NCBI GenBank assembly: GCA_017861475.1
Contig: JAGFXV010000117.1
Coordinates: 1 to 5,677, forward strand
Reading direction: 5' to 3'
DNA: 5,677 nt
DNA from: Bacillota bacterium
GTDB lineage: Bacteria; Bacillota; Syntrophomonadia; Syntrophomonadales; Syntrophomonadaceae
Numbering within the stretch: position 1 is the stretch's first letter; every line of letters begins with the position of its first letter. The notes beneath the pieces are model-generated. The model was not told where the DNA came from. It did no database searches and worked only from the letters and a program-made list of their open reading frames with translations. Both the position numbers and the translations under genes were made by a program. This document shows, in pieces, positions 1-4,354 of the stretch.

Positions 1-73
1 ACAAAATCAGCAGGTGTAGAATATCGTATATAATAAAATAAGCAAAGGTAACCAAGTTAATAGAAAATGAATT

Positions 74-80
74 GGAGGGG
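74..80 (+). promoter_or_regulatory. Ribosome binding site that fixes the hfq start
   Basis: The sequence GGAGGGG lies six bases before the TTG at 87. A more upstream in-frame TTG at 72 overlaps this Shine-Dalgarno sequence and has none of its own, so 87 is the better start. Confidence 0.8.
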
Positions 81-86
81 CAAAAT

Positions 87-338
87 TTGATCAACAAAAA
101 TCAGCTTAATCTTCAGGACGCATTTCTAAACCAGATTCGCAAGGATAAAATCCTGGTTACCATATATATGATTAATGGTTTTCAGATCAAAGGGGTTGTG
201 AAAGGTTTTGACAACTTCACCGTCATCGTAGAACTGGACGGTCGCCAGCAAATGGTTTACAAGCATGCCATCTCAACGGTCAGCCCCATCAAACCGATCG
301 GGGTCATCAGCTTGGAAAACAAAGCTGAGGAAGAGTAA
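87..338 (+). CDS. hfq: RNA chaperone Hfq
   Basis: Hfq forms a hexameric Sm-like ring in the cytoplasm that binds A-rich and U-rich RNA and helps small RNAs pair with mRNAs. From the TTG at 87 the product is 83 residues, the usual size for Gram-positive Hfq. Family marks are visible in order: an N-terminal helix with LNLQDAFLN (residues 7-15), a rim patch RKDK (18-21), the Sm1 strands with NGFQIKG (30-36) and GFDNF (40-44), and the Sm2 signature YKHAISTV (58-65), where K59 and H60 line the proximal U-binding pore. The tail after residue 71 is short and ends in acidic AEEE. In many Firmicutes hfq follows miaA, but that gene is not recognisable in the few bases available upstream. A 42-codon gene follows 50 nt downstream and probably shares the transcript, which would end at the 547-577 hairpin. 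The TTG start suggests modest translation. The family call is very secure. Confidence 0.96.
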   Translation: MINKNQLNLQDAFLNQIRKDKILVTIYMINGFQIKGVVKGFDNFTVIVELDGRQQMVYKHAISTVSPIKPIGVISLENKAEEE

Positions 339-388
339 ACTTCACCAAATAAGCAACAATACAAGCATATGCGGAAAGGCAGGACAGA

Positions 389-517
389 TTGAGCGGCATT
401 GAGATTGTTTTAGGGATTATTCTATTGCTCTTTATCCTGATGATTGGTGATCTTAAAAAGAAAATCATTGCCCTGATCATATTCGCAGCGATCGTCGTTG
501 AGAAATTTTTGCGTTGA
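389..517 (+). CDS. Small two-helix membrane protein downstream of hfq
   Basis: This 42-codon reading frame starts with TTG, preceded by AAAGG (375-379) and AGGA (381-384), and ends in TGA. The predicted peptide begins MSGIEIVLGI and has two hydrophobic stretches, about residues 4-20 and 26-39. They are separated by a charged turn, DLKKK (21-25), and the peptide ends EKFLR. This fits a helical hairpin in the cytoplasmic membrane with the positively charged turn inside, although orientation is a guess. It lies on the same strand as hfq, 50 nt after its stop and about 30 nt before a strong terminator, so it probably belongs to the hfq transcript. I do not recognise the family and assign no function. 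Support comes from the ribosome binding site, the position before the terminator and the clean amphipathic/hydrophobic pattern. A 43-codon frame could still occur by chance. Confidence 0.55.
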   Translation: MSGIEIVLGIILLLFILMIGDLKKKIIALIIFAAIVVEKFLR

Positions 518-546
518 GCCGACAAAAACAAATGAATCGTAAATAT

Positions 547-577
547 TAAATCGGGGCTGACCCCCGATTTATTTTTT
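547..577 (+). terminator. Rho-independent terminator after hfq and the small ORF
   Basis: A perfect stem pairs 547-556 (TAAATCGGGG) with 562-571 around a five-base loop, followed by six T residues at 572-577. On the plus strand this is a textbook intrinsic terminator. It lies at the junction with the convergent arsC, whose stop codon (569-571) is inside the right arm. On the minus strand the same hairpin is followed only by AATATTTACG, a weak U-tract, so it may work less well for arsC. Confidence 0.88.
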
Positions 578-991
578 CTCTTCCCCAAACTGTTCTACCA
601 GCCACATGCTGATCTCATCCCGAACCCGCTCAAATTCAGTCAGGATTTCTTCCTCACTGCCGGTTGTAGCCGCCGGATCACTGAAACTATGATGCAATAA
701 GACTTTTGCATTTGGGAAATAGGGACAGTTTTCCCGGGCGCTGTCACAGACTGTGATGGCATAATCCATATCTTGATCCATAAATTCATCAATACTTTTG
801 GAACGATGACTGCTGATATCAATACCCGCCTTCTTCATGGCCGCGATAGCAAAGGGATTTACCCTAAAGGGATTTGTGCCTGCGCTGAAGACTTCAAAGC
901 GATCTCCGTACATGGAGCGCAAAAGACCCTCTGCCATCTGCGAGCGGGCGGAATTCTGGGTGCAAACAAACAATACGGTTATTTTATTCAT
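569..991 (-). CDS. arsC: Arsenate reductase, thioredoxin-coupled (ArsC, LMW-phosphatase fold)
   Basis: The 140-residue cytoplasmic enzyme would reduce arsenate to arsenite with electrons from thioredoxin. The ATG at 989-991 is preceded by AGGAGGT (1003-997) at five bases, so the longer frame starting at 1021 is rejected. The N-terminal phosphatase loop reads C10-TQNSA-R16-S17, the CX5R(S) signature of low-molecular-weight phosphatases. The redox relay of the pI258 class is complete: C10 (nucleophile), C82 in TVCDSA and C89 in ENCPYFP, with the general acid D105-P106 in FSDPAA. Cys15 of the staphylococcal enzyme is Ala here, but that residue is outside the catalytic triad. The length matches the family. 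The gene is divergent from the permease-arsR set and shares its AT-rich intergenic region, so common control by ArsR is plausible. A protein tyrosine phosphatase is unlikely given C82/C89. Confidence 0.94.
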   Translation of the reverse strand: MNKITVLFVCTQNSARSQMAEGLLRSMYGDRFEVFSAGTNPFRVNPFAIAAMKKAGIDISSHRSKSIDEFMDQDMDYAITVCDSARENCPYFPNAKVLLHHSFSDPAATTGSEEEILTEFERVRDEISMWLVEQFGEEKK

Positions 992-1061
992 GCTGAACCT
1001 CCTGAAGAGCAAAATTTCCAATCAATGATCTCTCATATATCTTCTTTTATCACATATAACA

Positions 1062-1090
1062 TTGACTTTCAATCAAAATGATAATAATAT
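1062..1090 (+). promoter_or_regulatory. Sigma-A type promoter for the permease-arsR-thioredoxin set
   Basis: TTGACT (1062-1067) and TAATAT (1085-1090) are separated by exactly 17 bases, which is close to the consensus for the housekeeping sigma factor. Transcription would begin near 1097, leaving a leader of about 65 bases before the permease start. A small inverted repeat, ATTGA-CTT-TCAAT (1061-1073), covers the -35 element. Confidence 0.75.
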
Positions 1091-1104
1091 AAGCATATAC
1101 TTAT
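1089..1104. promoter_or_regulatory. Candidate ArsR operator overlapping the -10 and start site
   Basis: ATAAG-N6-CTTAT is a perfect five-base inverted repeat with a six-base centre. It begins inside the -10 hexamer and extends past the predicted start of transcription. Repressors of the ArsR/SmtB family typically bind AT-rich imperfect dyads in this position. An arsR gene lies in the same cluster, so it is the obvious candidate. Short AT-rich repeats can also arise by chance. Confidence 0.45.
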
Positions 1105-1163
1105 TTATTTTATATAACAAAGCGATTATTTTTTAGCAATGTCTTTAAAAGGAGATTATGTTT

Positions 1164-2168
1164 ATGGGTTTTTTTCAATGGCTAAACGATCAGTTGCTGA
1201 AGATGGAGTGGCTGTCAGATCTGATCAGGAATCTGGTGGAAAATGTTTTTGGCCTCGATATCACTACCAGGTTGGGCGGCAGTATTCATTTTTTCATCTA
1301 TGATGTGATCAAAATATTTATCCTGCTGGCAGTTTTAATCTTTACGATTTCCTATATCCAAAGCTTTTTCCCGCCGGAAAGGACCCGGGCGATCATCGGC
1401 AAGTATAAAGGATTCTGGGCCAACCTGTTCGGGGCTTTGCTGGGTACCATAACACCCTTTTGTTCATGCTCTTCCATTCCGTTATTTATTGGCTTTACCA
1501 GCGCCGGGCTGCCCATCGGAGTGACGTTTTCCTTTTTGATTTCTTCTCCCTTGGTTGATTTAGCCTCGGTTTTGTTGCTGGCCAGTATTTTCAACTGGAA
1601 GATCGCGATCGCTTATGTCCTTGCCGGACTGATTCTGGCTGTTGTATCCGGCACGATTATCAGTAAATTAAAACTGGAGGGCTATGTGCAGCCTTTCGTT
1701 TATGGGGATGGATCCATGGAATATGTGGCTGAAAATATGGGAACCCGGGAGCGCTTGTATTTTTCCAAAACACAGGTCATGGATATTGTCGGTCGGGTAT
1801 GGATATATATACTGATTGGTGTAGGCATCGGGGCAGCCATCCATAACTGGGTCCCGCAAGAAATCATCTCCGCCGTTCTTGGACAGGATAAATGGTATTC
1901 CGTTTTAGTTGCTACTATCGTTGGTGTACCTATGTATGCTGATATTTTCGGAACCCTGCCTATTGCTGAGGCCCTGGTTTTTAAAGGCGTGGGGATCGGA
2001 ACGGTGTTGTCCTTTATGATGGGGGTCACAGCTTTATCGCTGCCCTCGCTGATCTTGCTTTCCCAGGTGGTAAAACCGCGGTTGCTGACGGTGTTTTTTA
2101 CGCTGGTTACGATCGGCATTATAATCATGGGCTATACCTTCAATGCCATCAGTCATTTTTTAATTTGA
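1164..2168 (+). CDS. ArsP-type permease (PF03773 / DUF318 family), probable arsenical efflux
   Basis: This is a polytopic inner-membrane permease. The signature TPFCSCSSIPLFIGF, with a Cys-Ser-Cys pair at residues 100 and 102, followed by AGLPIGVTFSFLISSPLVD, is the hallmark of the PF03773 family. The matching second-half motif VPMYADIFGTLPIAEA is near residues 255-270. Hydrophobic segments are visible at about 45-68, 86-100, 104-142, 148-168, 206-228, 245-262, 275-300 and 305-328, with a polar cytoplasmic or external loop near 170-205. Characterised ArsP members export trivalent organoarsenicals such as methylarsenite through conserved cysteines. The substrate here is inferred from the arsC and arsR neighbours. 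Two ATGs compete: 1158 lies only three bases from AAGGAG (1149-1154), while 1164 has a normal nine-base gap, so I prefer 1164 (334 residues). It leads the set with arsR, 60 nt downstream. Confidence 0.88.
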   Translation: MGFFQWLNDQLLKMEWLSDLIRNLVENVFGLDITTRLGGSIHFFIYDVIKIFILLAVLIFTISYIQSFFPPERTRAIIGKYKGFWANLFGALLGTITPFCSCSSIPLFIGFTSAGLPIGVTFSFLISSPLVDLASVLLLASIFNWKIAIAYVLAGLILAVVSGTIISKLKLEGYVQPFVYGDGSMEYVAENMGTRERLYFSKTQVMDIVGRVWIYILIGVGIGAAIHNWVPQEIISAVLGQDKWYSVLVATIVGVPMYADIFGTLPIAEALVFKGVGIGTVLSFMMGVTALSLPSLILLSQVVKPRLLTVFFTLVTIGIIIMGYTFNAISHFLI

Positions 2169-2179
2169 ATCAGATTCAA
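2165..2179. promoter_or_regulatory. Perfect inverted repeat before arsR, candidate autoregulatory operator
   Basis: TTGAATC-A-GATTCAA is a perfect seven-base dyad with a one-base centre. It overlaps the permease stop codon and lies 49 bases before the arsR start. The TGAA-N5-TTCA core is close to the TGAA/TTCA half sites seen at ArsR/SmtB operators such as those of CzrA. No good promoter is visible between the dyad and arsR, so it could alternatively be a weak RNA hairpin or chance. Confidence 0.4.
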
Positions 2180-2228
2180 TGCTTAAACGTTTTCTTTGAT
2201 CTAGAATTGAAGCAAGGGGATGATAACC

Positions 2229-2582
2229 ATGTTTGAAACAGTTTTCAAGGCTTTGGGAGAACCCACCCGGCTAAAGATCATAAAGTTATTGGCCGTGCGG
2301 GATCTGTGTGTATGCGACCTGGAGGAAGTCATGCAGATCAGCCAGCCTCGTATTTCCCAGCATCTGAAAGTCTTGAAACATGCAGGGCTTGTAAATGAAC
2401 GCAAGGAAGGGCAACGTAGTATTTGCAGTGTTAACCGGGAGTTATTATTTGAAACCATGGAAAAATTCCGGCAGTACATCGATCAGCCATTGGAGGGCAT
2501 GGCAGAGTTTGCTGACGAATGCCTGCGCATGCCTGATGTGATCGGGGAATATTGTACCAAAAAGGATTGTGGCAAAGAATAA
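2229..2582 (+). CDS. arsR: ArsR-family metalloregulatory repressor
   Basis: A cytoplasmic dimeric winged-helix repressor that releases DNA on binding As(III) or Sb(III). The 117-residue product has the ArsR marks: FKALGEPTRLKIIKLL (6-21), the metal-site motif DLCVCDL (25-31) with C27 and C29, the helix-turn-helix with recognition helix QPRISQHLKVLKHAGLV (39-55), and a wing near 56-68. This CVC arrangement is like that of E. coli ArsR (CVCDLC), where a third Cys follows. Here the third position is Glu, and further cysteines are C66, C98, C109 and C114. The third ligand could therefore be drawn from the C-terminal region, as in variant ArsR proteins. The start at 2229 is chosen because AAGGGG (2214-2219) is nine bases away, whereas the ATG at 2220 abuts it. 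The gene is followed after 26 bases by the CxxC protein gene, so co-transcription is likely. Confidence 0.92.
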   Translation: MFETVFKALGEPTRLKIIKLLAVRDLCVCDLEEVMQISQPRISQHLKVLKHAGLVNERKEGQRSICSVNRELLFETMEKFRQYIDQPLEGMAEFADECLRMPDVIGEYCTKKDCGKE

Positions 2583-2608
2583 ATATAAATTTAAGGGAGG
2601 TAAAAAAA

Positions 2609-2851
2609 ATGAAGATTGAAGTATTGGGCTCGGGTTGTGCACGTTGCAATCAACTGGAGAAGGATGTAATCAACGCATTGGCAGAACTCGATATTGCAGC
2701 CGATGTATCCAAGGTAAAGGACATATCAAAAATTATGGCTTACAAAGTCATGTCCACTCCGGCTTTGGTTATTGACGGTCAGGTAAAAATCGCTGGACGG
2801 GTACCCAGCAAAAAAGAACTGCACAACATAATCAAAGAAGCTACAGAATAA
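2609..2851 (+). CDS. Small thioredoxin-fold CxxC protein (redox-active disulfide protein 2, TM0996/MTH895 type)
   Basis: The product is 80 residues, with its ATG eight bases after GGGAGG (2595-2600). An initial beta strand, MKIEVLGSG, leads into the active site C10-A-R-C13, followed by an amphipathic helix (14-28). The middle segment contains K35-D38 and the cis-proline motif STPALVIDG with P51. The chain ends in a helix after GRVPSKKEL. These are the elements of the small thioredoxin/glutaredoxin-like family known as redox-active disulfide protein 2. Such genes are often beside PF03773 permeases and arsR regulators. The protein lacks a signal peptide, so it acts in the cytoplasm. It may reduce a permease cysteine, or supply or accept thiol-bound As(III). 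It could also serve as electron donor to ArsC, although classical thioredoxin usually does this. No terminator follows it, so read-through into the next gene is possible. Confidence 0.88.
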   Translation: MKIEVLGSGCARCNQLEKDVINALAELDIAADVSKVKDISKIMAYKVMSTPALVIDGQVKIAGRVPSKKELHNIIKEATE

Positions 2852-2880
2852 AAACGGCCGTCCATAATCTTGATAATTTC

Positions 2881-2916
2881 TTAACATTTATTTGATATTG
2901 TCATGACAGTTGATAT
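2881..2916 (+). promoter_or_regulatory. Repeat-rich upstream region of the secreted-protein gene
   Basis: TTAACA (2881-2886) and TTGATA (2892-2897) are spaced 11 bases start to start, similar to tandem sites used by OmpR-family regulators such as PhoP. TTGATAT occurs at 2892-2898 and again at 2910-2916. Between the two copies lies the perfect palindrome TGTCATGACA (2899-2908). A promoter could use TTGATA (2892-2897) with TATGTA (2914-2919), but this pair is weak, which fits an activated promoter. The link to the neighbouring response regulator is inferred. Confidence 0.35.
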
Positions 2917-2975
2917 GTATTATTTCTCTAGAGTTCAAAATGAGTTCTAAAGAAATATTGAAGGAGGAATTTATC

Positions 2976-3545
2976 ATGAAAAAAAATTGGACGAAATTCT
3001 TAGTATTAGCGATGTCATTGTTGTTGGTGGGCGGAATGGTTTTAAGTGCCGCCGCTGCTGATACAGGCACCACAGCAACCGGTTTGCTGCAACAGGGAAT
3101 CAGAGCCGGTCAGCAAAGAGCCCAGACTGCGCTTAATGCAGTCGCAGATTTGACCGGACTGAGTACCGATGACATCCGCACCCAAAGGGCAGCCGGCAAT
3201 TCATTGGCCGACATTGCTGCCGACAAGGGAGTCAGTGAACAAGCTGTCATCGACAAGGTTATTGCCGAACGCACGGCTGTACTTGATCAGCTCAAGGCTG
3301 ACAACAAAATCACGGCAGAACAGTACAATGCTTGTATCAGTAACATGCAGGAAAGAATCAAGACCAATGTTGAACGGACTGCGGTCGGTCCCGCCAATGG
3401 CAATCAGGGTATGGGATGTATGCGCGGTGCCGGTCAGGGTCAGGGAGCAGGTCAGGGCCGGGGCATGGGCCAAGGTCAGGGAATGGGCAGAGGAGCCGGA
3501 CAGAATCAGGCCAACTGCATCTACAATGTTCCTGCCGCCAAATAA
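2976..3545 (+). CDS. Secreted helical protein with Gly/Gln/Met-rich tail
   Basis: I cannot name this 189-residue protein's function. It begins with a signal peptide: MKKNWTK, then a hydrophobic core (8-22) and LSAAAA, with cleavage likely near residues 27-29. Strong AAGGAGGA at 2961-2968 supports the ATG at 2976 over the upstream frame. The mature part has a helical module (about 36-135) containing LTGLSTDDIRTQRAAGNSLADIAA (59-82, broken here only by my numbering), KGVSEQAVIDKVI and KITAEQYNACISNMQERI. This resembles the secreted modules common in Clostridia in which a SLADIA-like helix is followed by GxIT-EQ. The tail (141-178) is rich in Gly, Gln, Met and Arg, with GMGQGQGMGRGAGQ, and cysteines occur at 120, 148 and 181. 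It lies upstream of a two-component pair, an arrangement like CpxP/Spy-type periplasmic partners. That analogy is functional speculation, not homology. Confidence 0.8.
   Translation: MKKNWTKFLVLAMSLLLVGGMVLSAAAADTGTTATGLLQQGIRAGQQRAQTALNAVADLTGLSTDDIRTQRAAGNSLADIAADKGVSEQAVIDKVIAERTAVLDQLKADNKITAEQYNACISNMQERIKTNVERTAVGPANGNQGMGCMRGAGQGQGAGQGRGMGQGQGMGRGAGQNQANCIYNVPAAK
3396..3509 (+). repeat. Low-complexity repeats encoding the Gly/Gln/Met-rich tail
   Basis: Imperfect short repeats based on GGTCAGG and GGCATGGG or GGAATGGG encode GQ, GM and GRG units in residues 141-178 of the secreted protein. The units vary in codon use (ggtcag, ggccaa, ggccgg), so the repeat is kept at the protein level rather than being a fresh DNA expansion. 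Confidence 0.7.
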
Positions 3546-3560
3546 CTGATATTTATACAG

Positions 3561-3590
3561 AAGGGCGCCTTGTCAAGGGCGCCCTTTGCT
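3561..3590 (+). terminator. Terminator-like hairpin after the secreted-protein gene
   Basis: AAGGGCGCC (3561-3569) pairs perfectly with GGCGCCCTT (3578-3586), with an eight-base loop that can be tightened by a TA and a GT pair. The following bases, TGCTGTTGATT, have only a poor U-tract. It may therefore be a leaky terminator or an mRNA-stabilising 3' end rather than a full stop. Confidence 0.6.
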
Positions 3591-3591
3591 G

Positions 3592-3618
3592 TTGATTAAG
3601 GGATTTGGATGATATAAT
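3592..3618 (+). promoter_or_regulatory. Extended -10 promoter for the two-component genes
   Basis: A perfect TATAAT at 3613-3618 is preceded by TGA (3610-3612), giving the extended -10 form TGnTATAAT. A possible -35, TTGATT (3592-3597), is 15 bases away, which is short, but an extended -10 can compensate. Transcription would start near 3625, about 43 bases before the regulator gene. Confidence 0.7.
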
Positions 3619-3667
3619 GATAACAACTATTTAATGAAAGAGATCCTTCAAAAATGGGGAGTATGAT

Positions 3668-4354
3668 ATGGAAGCTGTTATTTTACTGGTCGAAGACGAA
3701 AAGAAATTGCGGGACATGGTAAGCACTCATCTGCAGCAGGAGGGTTTTATTGTAGCCCCGGCTGCCGATGGTTTGGAAGCCTTGCGTGTCTGGCAGGAGA
3801 TAAAGCCGGACTTGATGGTCCTTGATCTGATGCTGCCCAAATTGTCAGGCTGGGAAGTCCTGAAAAAGATCCGGCAAAAGGATAACACGCCGGTGATCGT
3901 ACTTACCGCCCGGGCCGAGGAAGTAGACAAGCTGCTGGGTTTGGAGCTGGGGGCTGATGATTACATGACCAAGCCGTTTTCACCCCGCGAATTAAGTGCC
4001 CGCATAAAGGCGGTTTTGCGTCGCAGCCATTCGGTCGTACAGAATACCGCCACAAATTTTTATAATCTTACGCTTAATCCGGAAAGAATGGAAGCTTTCG
4101 TGGGCGATGTGATGCTGCAGCTGACAGGTACAGAATTTAAAATCCTGTTGCTGCTAGCAGAGAATCCCGGTCAGGTTTTCTCCCGGCTGCATATTCTGGA
4201 AAGGGTCTTCGGAGATATGTATGAAGGTTATGAGAGGACCATAGATACCCATATCAGCAATCTCCGTCATAAAATTGAAGCAACCGGGCTGAGCGAAGTC
4301 GGCATCAAAACTGTATATGGGGTGGGCTACAAGCTGGTCATGGGGGAATCATAA
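3668..4354 (+). CDS. OmpR-family response regulator
   Basis: A 228-residue cytoplasmic transcription factor that is phosphorylated by a sensor kinase. The receiver domain (about 4-116) has the acidic pocket E9-D10, phospho-acceptor D53 in VLDLMLP, T80, and K102 in TKPFSP. The C-terminal winged helix (about 130-225) reads LTGTEFKILLLL, then the recognition helix region ERTIDTHISNLRHKI, and ends VYGVGYKL. All are standard for OmpR/PhoB-class regulators, closest in style to BaeR/CpxR-type proteins. The start is supported by GGGGAG at 3656-3661, six bases from the ATG. The gene has its own extended -10 promoter and its stop codon directly abuts the kinase start, so the pair is translationally linked. 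Targets cannot be read from the sequence; the adjacent secreted protein gene is the nearest candidate. Confidence 0.95.
   Translation: MEAVILLVEDEKKLRDMVSTHLQQEGFIVAPAADGLEALRVWQEIKPDLMVLDLMLPKLSGWEVLKKIRQKDNTPVIVLTARAEEVDKLLGLELGADDYMTKPFSPRELSARIKAVLRRSHSVVQNTATNFYNLTLNPERMEAFVGDVMLQLTGTEFKILLLLAENPGQVFSRLHILERVFGDMYEGYERTIDTHISNLRHKIEATGLSEVGIKTVYGVGYKLVMGES

Noticed and set aside
1..33. Possible tail of an upstream gene, ten codons then TAA TAA in frame 1; miaA is the usual neighbour of hfq.
   Set aside because: Ten codons without a recognisable motif cannot identify a gene, and another frame is also open to position 39.
29..34. Perfect TATAAT that could be an hfq promoter -10.
   Set aside because: No -35-like hexamer lies 15-19 bases upstream and there is no extended -10 TG; the region is AT-rich, so chance is likely.
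773..1081. 102-codon plus-strand frame opposite arsC.
   Set aside because: The arsC frame on the other strand carries the complete catalytic Cys triad and a strong ribosome binding site; this one has neither.
1700..2128. 142-codon minus-strand frame inside the permease gene.
   Set aside because: It is opposite a gene with well-defined family motifs and has no start signal or recognisable domain.
2854..2861. Palindrome ACGGCCGT just after the thioredoxin-like gene.
   Set aside because: It has no loop and no T-run, so it cannot be a terminator, and it is too short to claim as an operator.
3169..3549. 126-codon plus-strand frame overlapping the secreted-protein gene.
   Set aside because: It is the +1 shadow of the secreted gene with no ribosome binding site and Arg/Ser/Pro-heavy composition; the real frame has a signal peptide and strong Shine-Dalgarno.
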